Assembly (NCBI RefSeq): GCF_019752095.1
Contig: NZ_JAIEMO010000047.1
Location: forward strand, 1-33,375
Length of the DNA: 33,375 nt
Reading direction: 5' to 3'
Origin: Nitrosomonas sp.
Lineage (GTDB): Bacteria; Pseudomonadota; Gammaproteobacteria; Burkholderiales; Nitrosomonadaceae
Positions 25,460 to 33,375 of the stretch are shown piece after piece; position 1 is the first letter of the stretch, and each line of letters begins with the position of its first letter. Both the position numbers and the translations under genes were made by a program. The notes below the pieces were generated by a model, which was not told the origin of the DNA, ran no database searches, and saw only the letters and a list, made by a program, of their open reading frames with translations.

Positions 25460-28006
25460 ATGGCTATAACGAGTACACAACAAACTGAAATTCTGAAGAT
25501 TGTTGCAGGTTTGTTCAATGCGGCACCAGGTGGTAGTAATTTAACTATTCTGGCAAATTACGTAGAGAATGGAGGCACTACAAGTCAATTAGCTGATGAA
25601 TTAGCTGTCCTGCCGCTTTTTACTAACGATATTATGGGCGGTAAAGTGACAACTGCTTCGCAAGTTGCGGTGTTGATGGGAAATTTTGGTTTAACGGCTG
25701 ATGGCGTTGAAGGCAGTGCAGCTTCACAAGCCGAGGACTACTTCACCACACAAATTGATGCCGGCGTTGGATTTGGTAAAATTGTTTATGATGCGGTCAC
25801 TTTCTTGTCAAACAGCCCGCCGGAAGAATTTACCGAGGCAGCTACATTACTGGCAAATAAGGCATTGGTTGCCGAAGCTTTCTCTAGCACAACGTCTTCC
25901 AATGATCTGACTTCTTTGCAAAATGTTTTACGCACTGTTGAAGGAACAGCGCCTTATACACAAGCAGATGTTGATCAAGTTCTGGCAGAATCAGGATCGA
26001 ATGGACAAGTGTTTGTGTTTACCGATGGTATTGATGTCCTTAACGGAACTACCGGTGACGATGGCTTTATCGGTGATGCTGGAACTGTATCTGCTGCTGA
26101 CCAGATCAATGGCGGTGACGGTACCGATACACTGACAGTATTCGCTGCCGCAGCTTTAGATGATATTGGCGCAACCACTTCGGTTGAAAATCTCACGTTG
26201 GTCAATTCTCCGACTGGTTTTGATACATCAAGCTCCAGTGCAACCAAAGTTACCTTGGATAATGCTACTACTGCTCAGACCTATGTTGTGGGTGCGGGCG
26301 TTTCCACCGCACTTAAGAACATGGCGGATGGTGAAGCCATCACAATTACGAATGATGCTGCGGCAACAAGCGGTAATCTGAGTGTAAGTGGATTAGGTAC
26401 CACAGCAAATGTTTCTGTTAACTATAACGGTGCCGCATTGACCACGGTTAATCTGGCTGCTATCGGCAGTGCTAGCTTTGTTGCGCTGTCATCTAGTGGC
26501 AGTGTTGCTACCGTTAACGTGACGGGTAATCAAGATCTGCAATTGTCATTAACAGGCGAAACCACAGTAACTACTTTAGCTGCTTCAGCATTGACGGGTA
26601 ATCTGACTGCGGATCTAGGTGCAAGTGCAGGTAATACAACTGTTACCACAGGTAGTGGAGATGACACCATTACCGCCGTTGCTGCTGTTAATTACACCAT
26701 AGACCTCGGTGCAGGTGACGATACTCTGATCACGGCGAATGCTGCGGGTGAAACAACGACTGCAGACACGCTGACAGGTGGCGAAGGTACTGATACATTG
26801 GGAATTGCTAGTGCGGAAGCTGCGCTTCTGGACGATGGTGATGCACCTGATCTCGCTGTGCTGGCTAAAATCACCGGTTTTGAACAACTGCGTATTACCG
26901 ATGCGCTTGGTTCCAACCTGGAGATCGACAACCTGGGATATAACTACATTCAATTTGCAGTGAATGCAATTGGTGCTGATCGTACGATCACTGGTTTTAG
27001 CAGTGGTGCAACTCTGGAATTCCAGAGCGCATCTAATACCGGTAACGATTACATAATCGGCATGACCGGAGCAACGGGAGCGGGTACCAACGACGATACG
27101 CTGAATGTAATGCTGAATGCAGATCTGACGGCTAACGATACTTCGTATACGGTACAGTTAGACCTGGAAGGGATTAATATTGTTAATGTTGTTGCAAGTG
27201 ATAGTAACACTGATTCAGATCCTGACACAGATGATGATGGCAATGAAGGATATGTAATTAACTTGGCTGGTGCAACTGCTGGCCACAGCGCTAATATTAC
27301 TACGGTTAATATTAGTGGCGAGCAGCAAGTTTCTTACACAGTTAACGCAGCTACCACAGCGCTATCCGATGTTGATGCATCAACAGCAACAGGTAACATT
27401 ATAGTGGATGCCTCTGCTTTCAATGGCACACAGGGTGTGACTATTACCTCCAATAGCGGTACCGATACATTAACCGGTACTATTTTTGGTGATATCATCA
27501 GTGCAGGCGCAGGTGACGACAGTATTACTGGCGGCACAGGCAAGGATGCCTTAACGGGTGGCGATGGTGCTGATACCTTCAATTTTGACGAAACTGCAGA
27601 TTTCACCGCAGCAACTGCCAATGCGTTGGGTAATAATGCTGATAGCATCACTGATTTTGCTGCTGGCTCTGATATTCTTGCACTCACTGGCGGTGCTAAC
27701 TGGTCGATCGTTGCTGGAGGATCAGGTAATGCAGGTGTAGCAACAATCGGTGCTGAAGGTGTTGTAACATCATTCAACGCAGCTGACGATACACTGGCTG
27801 AAAGAATTACTGCTGTTGAAGCTGCAATTCAAACAGGTGCGGCTGCCGCAGGGCAATTTGCAATATTTGAATTTGGTACCGACAGCTATGTATTCGTATC
27901 TGAAGGAACCGACGGTGTAGGTGCAGGTGATATGCTGATCCAGTTGACCGGTGTAGTTGGCCTGTCAGACAGCACAATTGCAACGACTGATCTAACCATC
28001 GCTTAA
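25460..28006 (+). CDS. S-layer-like RTX protein, probable type I secretion substrate
   Basis: 848 residues, no cysteine, very rich in Thr, Ala, Gly and Asp, with few Lys or Arg. Layout: helical N-terminal domain (about 1-185); RTX-like Gly-Asp segments at about 193-225 (NGTTGDDGFIGDAG, NGGDGTDTL), about 395-450 (TGSGDDTI, DLGAGDDTL, TGGEGTDTL) and about 680-712 (SAGAGDDSITGGTGKDALTG, GGDGADTFNF); and a C-terminal region (about 715-848) ending LTGVVGLSDSTIATTDLTIA. The overall composition, the Ca2+-binding repeats and the closing FEFGTDSYVFVSEG...LIQLTG pattern resemble Caulobacter RsaA, secreted by a C-terminal type I signal. There is no Sec signal peptide. Transporter genes for it are not in the window. 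Likely forms a surface lattice or adhesive coat. Confidence 0.85.
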   Translation: MAITSTQQTEILKIVAGLFNAAPGGSNLTILANYVENGGTTSQLADELAVLPLFTNDIMGGKVTTASQVAVLMGNFGLTADGVEGSAASQAEDYFTTQIDAGVGFGKIVYDAVTFLSNSPPEEFTEAATLLANKALVAEAFSSTTSSNDLTSLQNVLRTVEGTAPYTQADVDQVLAESGSNGQVFVFTDGIDVLNGTTGDDGFIGDAGTVSAADQINGGDGTDTLTVFAAAALDDIGATTSVENLTLVNSPTGFDTSSSSATKVTLDNATTAQTYVVGAGVSTALKNMADGEAITITNDAAATSGNLSVSGLGTTANVSVNYNGAALTTVNLAAIGSASFVALSSSGSVATVNVTGNQDLQLSLTGETTVTTLAASALTGNLTADLGASAGNTTVTTGSGDDTITAVAAVNYTIDLGAGDDTLITANAAGETTTADTLTGGEGTDTLGIASAEAALLDDGDAPDLAVLAKITGFEQLRITDALGSNLEIDNLGYNYIQFAVNAIGADRTITGFSSGATLEFQSASNTGNDYIIGMTGATGAGTNDDTLNVMLNADLTANDTSYTVQLDLEGINIVNVVASDSNTDSDPDTDDDGNEGYVINLAGATAGHSANITTVNISGEQQVSYTVNAATTALSDVDASTATGNIIVDASAFNGTQGVTITSNSGTDTLTGTIFGDIISAGAGDDSITGGTGKDALTGGDGADTFNFDETADFTAATANALGNNADSITDFAAGSDILALTGGANWSIVAGGSGNAGVATIGAEGVVTSFNAADDTLAERITAVEAAIQTGAAAAGQFAIFEFGTDSYVFVSEGTDGVGAGDMLIQLTGVVGLSDSTIATTDLTIA

Positions 28007-28072
28007 TAATAGCGAAAAGTCTGAAATAGTTTTTGCAGTGACTTGTATGATATAGACACTGAAGTTTAAAAT

Positions 28073-28109
28073 AAAAAACCCTCACAAGTTATGTGGGGGT
28101 TTTTTATTT
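28073..28109 (+). terminator. Strong intrinsic terminator of the S-layer-like gene
   Basis: A 13-bp stem (28073-28085 with 28093-28105, one G-U pair) around loop AAGTTAT, rich in G and C at the top and followed by TTTTTTATTT. It lies 67 bases after the stop codon and fits a highly expressed single gene. Confidence 0.9.
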
Positions 28110-28341
28110 GCACAGAGGCTGTGACAACGCCTTAAAATCAAGAGATAAGCAGAGAAGAAGAAATTTCTGCTGACTTGTATTCTGAGATTTTCGCAGAAGC
28201 GCAAGCGTTTTTTCTAAATGGAAAGTATGTTACTGGTTGAGCGGTATCTCTGATTAGACTGGGATGGGATGTTCAAAGTGAAAAGCGAATGACGGATTAA
28301 GCGCTCTCTTGACGGTCTACTCTTAATAGAGTGTTTCGATA
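28110..28341. other. Gene-free spacer between S-layer-like gene and pyrF
   Basis: 232 bases downstream of the terminator with no convincing gene on either strand. A short 6-bp inverted repeat (AGCAGA...TCTGCT) near 28150-28175 is the only structure seen and may be chance. Confidence 0.35.
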
Positions 28342-29037
28342 CTACAAAAAAATACCCATTTCATTATATATTTCCAAACACTTTTGAAGCGGATTGATTG
28401 CTTGTGATATCGGTCTTCCAATAACTAAAAAATTGGCGCCATCAGCAATTGCTTTCATCGGTGTCGTTACTCTTTTTTGGTCATCGATACTATCATGGTG
28501 CAGACGGATGCCTGGAGTTACTAAACAAAATTCATTGCCAAATTGTTGACGAAGCAGCGCGGTTTCCAATGCAGAGCAAACAACGCCATCCAAATTGCAG
28601 TCGTAGGTTAACTGCGCCAGGCGTGCTACAATTTGTTCAGATTCACCCACTAAGCCAATATCGGTGATATCCTCATGATTCATGCTGGTGAGCAAAGTTA
28701 CCGCGATAAGTTTGGTTGATCCAGGTTCAATTGCTTCACGTGCAGCATTGAGCATTCTGCGTCCTCCCAAAGCATGTACGTTCACCATCCATACACCTAA
28801 ACTTGTAGCAGCCTTGCAAGCATTGGCAACTGTGTTCGGAATATCGTGAAATTTAAGATCAAGAAATATTTCGAATCCACTCGCCATAAGTTTCTCAACC
28901 AGCTGTGGTCCAGTGGCAGTGAAAAGCTCTTTGCCGACTTTAAGACGGCATAAACGAGGATCAAGTTGATCTGCTAACCGTAAGGCACTTTCGGCACTTG
29001 AGAAATCCAGTGCCACAATGATGCGAGGCTCGTGCAT
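28342..29037 (-). CDS. pyrF: Orotidine-5'-phosphate decarboxylase
   Basis: 231-residue TIM-barrel enzyme making UMP, the last step of de novo pyrimidine synthesis. Seen: IIVALDFSS at the N-terminus, KVGKELF (33-39), and the catalytic [10 protein letters not shown] (60-69) with D60, K62 and D65. [15 protein letters not shown] and FLVIGRPIS follow, matching the phosphate-binding loops. Length and start [10 protein letters not shown] match the class I enzyme. It begins 15 bp after the lapA stop; upstream bases show no clear Shine-Dalgarno sequence. Confidence 0.95.
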   Translation of the reverse strand: MHEPRIIVALDFSSAESALRLADQLDPRLCRLKVGKELFTATGPQLVEKLMASGFEIFLDLKFHDIPNTVANACKAATSLGVWMVNVHALGGRRMLNAAREAIEPGSTKLIAVTLLTSMNHEDITDIGLVGESEQIVARLAQLTYDCNLDGVVCSALETALLRQQFGNEFCLVTPGIRLHHDSIDDQKRVTTPMKAIADGANFLVIGRPISQAINPLQKCLEIYNEMGIFL

Positions 29038-29052
29038 GAAGCGAAGTGGTGT

Positions 29053-29262
29053 TTAATCGCTCGTGCTACATTGGCATCGAATGAAAATCATGGAAATAAA
29101 AGCACCCAGTGTGAAGAATATCAAAAGTACAACACTGAGAGGCAGTTCGATAGATTGATCAATAGTGTATTGCAGCATAATAGGTTGTGAGTTTTGGGAT
29201 GCAAATACTGCAAGAATTACAAAGACTACAATACGAAAAAGCCAAGCAACTAGATTCATCAT
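29053..29262 (-). CDS. lapA: LapA-domain (DUF1049) inner-membrane protein, short form
   Basis: 69 residues with two hydrophobic helices (about 5-22 and 41-62) separated by QNSQPIMLQYTIDQSIELPL, the LapA pattern (N-x-x-P-V ... P-L). In E. coli LapA joins LapB in controlling LPS synthesis via LpxC. Typical homologues carry a basic or coiled cytoplasmic tail after helix 2; here the chain ends quickly as IRCQCSTSD. The lapB gene that often follows is missing before pyrF. This is recognised by pattern and position (after ihfB), not by full-length match. Confidence 0.7.
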   Translation of the reverse strand: MMNLVAWLFRIVVFVILAVFASQNSQPIMLQYTIDQSIELPLSVVLLIFFTLGAFISMIFIRCQCSTSD

Positions 29263-29388
29263 AATAAGTATAGTCCGTACAGGTTATTAGAGACGTAGTT
29301 AAATTATAAGCTCGAAATAAACCGAGTTCTTAATATTTCTTCACTCAAACAAGAAATTGATCCAATGTTGCAGAAGTGAGTACTTAAC

Positions 29389-29434
29389 GCATCTGTGCAG
29401 CATCGTCATTGGTTGAAGTGCGCTGCACAGATGC
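29389..29434 (-). terminator. Hairpin downstream of ihfB
   Basis: Perfect 13-bp inverted repeat (GCATCTGTGCAGC at 29389-29401 and complement at 29422-29434) with a 20-base loop, about 24 bases after the ihfB stop. It lacks a T tract, so it may protect mRNA ends or terminate weakly. Confidence 0.45.
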
Positions 29435-29457
29435 AAGTGTTCTGCGATTGGTGAAAG

Positions 29458-29748
29458 TTATTTCTTATCCGTATAATCAACGCGTTCGCGCATTTCTTTT
29501 CCGGCTTTGAAGTGCGGTACATACTTTTCCGGTACTTTGACCTTCTCTCCCGATTTTGGATTGCGCCCGATACGTGGCGGTCGATAGTTCAAATCGAAAC
29601 TGCCAAAACCCCGTATTTCAATACGCTGACCACCAGCCAAGCTTTTAGCCATTGCATCAATAATCGTTTTAACTGACAGCTCTGCATCTTTTGCCACCAG
29701 TTGAGGGAATCGCGCAGCAAGTCGAGTAATTAATTCAGATTTCGTCAT
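29458..29748 (-). CDS. ihfB: Integration host factor beta subunit
   Basis: 96-residue HU/IHF-family DNA-bending protein. Seen: [17 protein letters not shown] (dimer helices), the body [20 protein letters not shown] and the beta-arm tip RNPKSGEKV with the intercalating proline, then [19 protein letters not shown]. The start and the IRGFGSF pattern, plus position directly after rpsA (9-bp gap), identify the beta subunit rather than alpha or HU. Confidence 0.95.
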   Translation of the reverse strand: MTKSELITRLAARFPQLVAKDAELSVKTIIDAMAKSLAGGQRIEIRGFGSFDLNYRPPRIGRNPKSGEKVKVPEKYVPHFKAGKEMRERVDYTDKK

Positions 29749-29757
29749 GAAATGTCC

Positions 29758-31470
29758 TTATTGCTCAGTATTTTTACTATCCATTTTTGCTTTCAGTAAA
29801 GCGCCCAAGCTGGTTGTTCCAGCATTAGCTGGAGCTTTAATTTTCTGCATGGCGCTTGACTCATCTGATTTATCTTTCGCTTTAATCGAAAGGTTGATGG
29901 TTCTGTTTTTGCGATCAACATTAATAATCATGGTTTCAACTTTATCGCCTTCCTTCAAGAAAGTGCGAATATCTTCAACGCGATCACGCGAGACTTCGGA
30001 AGCTCGCAAATAACCTTCGATATCATCAGCGAGTGCTATGACAGCACCTTTGGGGTCAATCGACTTTACCGTGCCTACAACAATGCTGTTCTTGTCATTA
30101 TCGGCAACGAAACTGGTGAAAGGATCGCCTTCCATTTGTTTAATGCCTAATGAAATGCGTTCGCGTTCGACATCAATTGATAAAATCATAGCTTCGACTT
30201 CATCGCCCTTTTTATAATTAAGAACGGCATCTTCGCCAGATTGATTCCAAGATAAATCCGATAGATGAACAAGGCCATCGATATTTCCAGGCAGTCCAAT
30301 AAATACACCGAAGTCGGTGATAGATTTGATTTGACCACGCACTTTGGCGTTCTTATCATGAGTCGCGGCGAATTCTTCCCATGGATTAGTTTGGCATTGC
30401 TTCATGCCCAATGAGATGCGGCGACGTTCTTCGTCGATCTCGAGAATCATGACTTCAACTTCATCGCCCAGTTGCACAATTTTCGAAGGATAAACATTCT
30501 TGTTGGTCCAATCCATTTCTGAAACGTGAACCAATCCTTCGATACCTTGTTCGATTTCAATAAAAGCACCATAGTCGGTTAGGTTGGTCACTTTCCCGAA
30601 CAAACGAGTACGTGCCGGATAACGACGTGATAGACCTACCCAAGGATCTTCGCTCAGTTGCTTCATCCCTAGTGAAACACGATTTTTCTCTTGATCGAAC
30701 TTGAGCACTTTGGCGGTAACTTCATCGCCGATGTTGACGACTTCAGAGGGATGTTTTACCCGGCGCCATGCCAAGTCGGTAATATGCAGTAGACCGTCAA
30801 TGCCACCCAGATCAACAAATGCGCCATAATCCGTAATATTTTTTACGACACCCTGAACCACCGAGCCTTCTTGCAAATTAGATAACAAGGTTTCCCGATC
30901 TGCTCCTTGTGTTGCCTCTAGTACAGCACGGCGTGAAACGACCACATTGTTGCGTTTTCGGTCCAGTTTGATGACTTTGAATTCCATTTCCTTATTTTCA
31001 TAAGGCGTCGTGTCTTTAACAGGACGGATATCTACAAGAGAGCCGGGTAGAAATGCCCGTATGCCATTAATCATTGCTGTCAGGCCGCCTTTTACCTTGC
31101 CGTTAACCATGCCAGTCACGATCTTTCCGCTTTCCATCGCCTGTTCCAGATCATGCCATGCGGTTAAGCGCTTAGCTTTATCACGGGAAAGACGGGTTTC
31201 ACCGTAGCCATCTTCAAGAGATTCTATGGCAACACTGATAAAATCGCCGGGTTTAACTTCAATCTCACCACGATCATTTTTAAATTCTTCGACAGGAATA
31301 AAGCTTTCAGACTTAAGTCCGGCATTTACAATTACAATATTGTAGTCAACACGAACGACTTCGGCGGTAATTACTTCACCAATACGCATTTCTTGTCGTG
31401 AAAGGCTTTCTTCAAAGAGTGCGGCAAAACTTTCGGAGGATTGTTGGGTTGCAGTGGAAGCAGTAGTCAT
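29758..31470 (-). CDS. rpsA: 30S ribosomal protein S1
   Basis: 570-residue mRNA-binding ribosomal protein made of six S1 (OB-fold) domains, at about 28-95, 113-180, 199-267, 284-354, 371-441 and 458-525. Repeated signatures such as [24 protein letters not shown] and [21 protein letters not shown] mark domains 3 and 4, and the final tail is Lys/Ala/Ser-rich. The frame extends upstream to 31602, but ATG 31468-31470 ([10 protein letters not shown]) is the family-like start. Long 128-bp leader after cmk with two hairpins may support autoregulation, as known for S1 in E. coli. Confidence 0.95.
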   Translation of the reverse strand: MTTASTATQQSSESFAALFEESLSRQEMRIGEVITAEVVRVDYNIVIVNAGLKSESFIPVEEFKNDRGEIEVKPGDFISVAIESLEDGYGETRLSRDKAKRLTAWHDLEQAMESGKIVTGMVNGKVKGGLTAMINGIRAFLPGSLVDIRPVKDTTPYENKEMEFKVIKLDRKRNNVVVSRRAVLEATQGADRETLLSNLQEGSVVQGVVKNITDYGAFVDLGGIDGLLHITDLAWRRVKHPSEVVNIGDEVTAKVLKFDQEKNRVSLGMKQLSEDPWVGLSRRYPARTRLFGKVTNLTDYGAFIEIEQGIEGLVHVSEMDWTNKNVYPSKIVQLGDEVEVMILEIDEERRRISLGMKQCQTNPWEEFAATHDKNAKVRGQIKSITDFGVFIGLPGNIDGLVHLSDLSWNQSGEDAVLNYKKGDEVEAMILSIDVERERISLGIKQMEGDPFTSFVADNDKNSIVVGTVKSIDPKGAVIALADDIEGYLRASEVSRDRVEDIRTFLKEGDKVETMIINVDRKNRTINLSIKAKDKSDESSAMQKIKAPANAGTTSLGALLKAKMDSKNTEQ

Positions 31471-31598
31471 TATAAAAAATACCTGATTGATATTCCGACT
31501 GGCTTGGTTGCCAGTGGACTGGGTTAGTTGATAAAATATTTGAATAATAGATAATTCTTCTTTTCGTTTTTGGACATTAAGAAGAATATTATCTAAAT
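31471..31598 (-). promoter_or_regulatory. Structured rpsA leader
   Basis: Between cmk and rpsA. On the minus strand a stem pairs 31579-31593 with 31550-31562 (GATAAT..TTCTTCTT with complement, two-base bulge), and a second hairpin ACTGGC-TTGGTT-GCCAGT lies at 31498-31515. In E. coli S1 represses its own mRNA through a folded leader without a strong Shine-Dalgarno; here too only a weak AGG precedes the ATG. The regulatory role is inference. Confidence 0.45.
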
Positions 31599-32279
31599 TC
31601 AAACGCTGGCTTTATGCGCAATTTCATTATACCAGGAGAGAACGGCGTCTTGTGCCTGGGATATGGTCAACGCTGAAGTGTCCAATAATCGTGTATCAGC
31701 GCTTTGCTCTAGCGGAGCGATGCTACGATTACTGTCACGATCATCCCGTTTCTTGATGTCATGCAACAGGTCCGCAATGTTAGCACTTATTCCTTTCTCT
31801 TTCAACTGGTTATATCTCCTTTGTGCGCGCACTTCTGCGTTGGCTGTTAAAAATATTTTTAGCGTGGCGTCTTGAAAGATAACAGACCCCATATCACGTC
31901 CATCGGTAACCAATCCAGGTAATTGGCGGAATGCGCGTTGGCGTTCTGTTAGCGCTGCCCGAACTTGTGGATAAGCAGCCAATTGGGAAGCTAGTAAGCC
32001 GCACTGTTCTGCACGGATATTTTCTGTGACGATGACGCCATCAAGGTAGATCTGTTCATTTTTAAATACAATGTCCAAGCATTTGGCAATTTCTGCAAGT
32101 TGGTCAGCATTGTGGATATCAGCGTGCGATAGTGTTGTTTTTAAAGCAACTAGACGATAAAGTGCGCCACTATCAAGGTAATGAAATCCAATCTTTTGGG
32201 CAACTAATTGGGCAACGGTGCCTTTCCCGGATGCTGACGGGCCATCAATTGTGATAACAGGAATTTTCTCGGTTTTCAT
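31599..32279 (-). CDS. cmk: Cytidylate kinase
   Basis: 226-residue NMP kinase that phosphorylates CMP and dCMP. Seen: P-loop [14 protein letters not shown] (11-24), the [13 protein letters not shown] substrate region, [11 protein letters not shown] and [12 protein letters not shown], with [15 protein letters not shown] in the lid region. Family length is normal. It lies 38 bp after aroA and upstream of rpsA, a conserved proteobacterial order. Confidence 0.95.
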   Translation of the reverse strand: MKTEKIPVITIDGPSASGKGTVAQLVAQKIGFHYLDSGALYRLVALKTTLSHADIHNADQLAEIAKCLDIVFKNEQIYLDGVIVTENIRAEQCGLLASQLAAYPQVRAALTERQRAFRQLPGLVTDGRDMGSVIFQDATLKIFLTANAEVRAQRRYNQLKEKGISANIADLLHDIKKRDDRDSNRSIAPLEQSADTRLLDTSALTISQAQDAVLSWYNEIAHKASV

Positions 32280-32317
32280 TAAGAGTCTTGTTGTTTTGTT
32301 AAGACCGTACAGTGAAA

Positions 32318-33375
32318 TTAATTGGTTTCAGAGTGAACAATTTGTGATAATTTCCCAAAATAATCGGGGAAAGTTTTGTTCACACAATCAGGATTGTTGA
32401 TGCGCACAGGTGCACCCAAACATGCTAGTGAAAAACACATGGCCATGCGATGATCATCATAAGTATCAATCGCCGCGTTCGGGGTCAAGCCATGAATGGG
32501 AGGGGTAATGCGCAAGTAATCCGCGCCCTCTTCAACAATCGCACCTAGTTTTTTCAATTCAGTGGACATTGCTGCAAGACGATCCGTTTCTTTCAGGCGC
32601 CAGCTGGCAATGTTGCGCAGCATGGTTATGCCTTCTGCGAATAACGCGGTTACAGCGAGTGTCATGGCTGCATCGGGAATATGATTGCAATCCAAATCGA
32701 TGGCGTGTAGAAGTTTTCTGTTGTCACCATTTCTTGCGCTACTTGCTTCAATCCAGTTTTCTCCCATGGATATTTTTGCTCCCATTTGTTCTAGAGCTGT
32801 AGCAAAGCGAATATCGCCTTGTACGCTGTTTCGGCCCACTCCATATACTTTTACTGGGCCATCACCGATGGCACCCGCTGCGAGAAAATATGAAGCTGAC
32901 GAAGCATCACCTTCGACGGATATGTGTCCTGGACTACGGTACTTTTGTTGAGCCGGAATTACAAATTGCTGCCAGTGGGTGTGTTCCACTTGAACGCCAA
33001 AATGTTGCATTTGCACAAGCGTTAATTCGATATAGGGTTGGGAAATTAATGTGCCAGTTACTTCAATGATGGATTTCTTTCCGCTTAATGGTAAGGCCAT
33101 CAACAATCCCGTGAGAAATTGGCTGGATACATTGCCTTTTACTGTAACAGTATGCGCATCGCCGTTGACATGCAGGGTAGATGGTTTAATTTCCAATGGA
33201 GGAAAGCCTGAGTTGCCCAAATAATTGATATTTGCACCCAATTGTCGCAATGCATCAACCAAATCCGCAATGGGACGCTCATGCATTCGAGGTACACCCG
33301 ACAGTCGATAATGTCCATGCATTAAAGATAATACTGCAACCAGTGGTCTAAAAGCAGTGCCGGCATTGCCGAGAA
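32318..33375 (-). CDS. aroA: 3-phosphoshikimate 1-carboxyvinyltransferase (EPSP synthase), partial
   Basis: C-terminal 350 or so residues of EPSP synthase, which joins phosphoenolpyruvate to shikimate-3-phosphate in aromatic biosynthesis. The reading frame continues past the right window edge: the last bases encode [20 protein letters not shown], the conserved active-site loop, so the ATG at 33322 is internal. Further motifs are [31 protein letters not shown], the [20 protein letters not shown] loop and [14 protein letters not shown]. Ends 38 bp upstream of cmk. Confidence 0.95.
   Translation of the reverse strand, partial: LGNAGTAFRPLVAVLSLMHGHYRLSGVPRMHERPIADLVDALRQLGANINYLGNSGFPPLEIKPSTLHVNGDAHTVTVKGNVSSQFLTGLLMALPLSGKKSIIEVTGTLISQPYIELTLVQMQHFGVQVEHTHWQQFVIPAQQKYRSPGHISVEGDASSASYFLAAGAIGDGPVKVYGVGRNSVQGDIRFATALEQMGAKISMGENWIEASSARNGDNRKLLHAIDLDCNHIPDAAMTLAVTALFAEGITMLRNIASWRLKETDRLAAMSTELKKLGAIVEEGADYLRITPPIHGLTPNAAIDTYDDHRMAMCFSLACLGAPVRINNPDCVNKTFPDYFGKLSQIVHSETN

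Noticed and set aside
27334..27777. 147-codon minus-strand frame inside the S-layer-like gene
   Set aside because: A composition shadow of the Thr/Ala/Gly-rich coding strand; low-complexity Ala/Pro/Ser/Val product without start signals.

Overview
The window looks like a chromosomal segment of a betaproteobacterium, most likely Nitrosomonadaceae (Nitrosomonas-like). That placement is inference from protein similarity I recognise, the housekeeping gene blocks rpoH-ftsX-ftsE-ftsY and aroA-cmk-rpsA-ihfB-lapA-pyrF, and moderate GC. Two conserved blocks frame accessory DNA at the left end and a large surface-glycan and S-layer-like region in the middle.

Left end (1-1975): the tail of a DDE transposase with a probable IS end near 300, a short transposase-like vestige, and an AT-rich ADP-ribosylglycohydrolase (J1-like) gene bracketed by an imperfect inverted repeat. 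This block abuts the 3' end of tRNA-Ser(CGA). From 1976 to 11000 come tRNA-Ser, rpoH and the ftsYEX operon (minus strand), a secreted M16 protease (plus), a His-rich EF-hand protein and orn (minus), then a tightly coupled plus-strand operon of M48 protease, pterin dehydratase (phhB) and rsgA. Two overlapping lipoprotein genes (OmpA-like and DUF4398-like, 11114-12297) face away from the glycan region.

Middle (12506-24945): a 1534-residue fusion protein on the plus strand (PIG-L deacetylase, GT2 glycosyltransferase, RgpF-like domain, HAD plus a conserved C-terminal domain) converges on a minus-strand operon. In transcription order the operon holds a truncated Wzm permease, Wzt ATPase with carbohydrate-binding tail, a methyltransferase-GNAT fusion, a GT4 glycosyltransferase, a second PIG-L protein and a stand-alone paralogue of the fusion's HAD C-terminal half. 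Divergent from the Wzm remnant, after a 514-bp leader, lies an 848-residue cysteine-free, acidic, Thr/Ala-rich RTX protein resembling type I-secreted S-layer proteins, ending in a strong terminator. The layout resembles a cell-surface system in which a glycan is assembled and exported beside a secreted lattice protein. The Wzm permease, however, appears to have lost its central membrane region, so export must depend on another permease or be lost.

Right end (28342-33375): pyrF, a short lapA, ihfB, rpsA with a structured leader, cmk and a partial aroA, all minus strand. lapB, which often sits between lapA and pyrF, is absent and LapA lacks its usual cytoplasmic tail.
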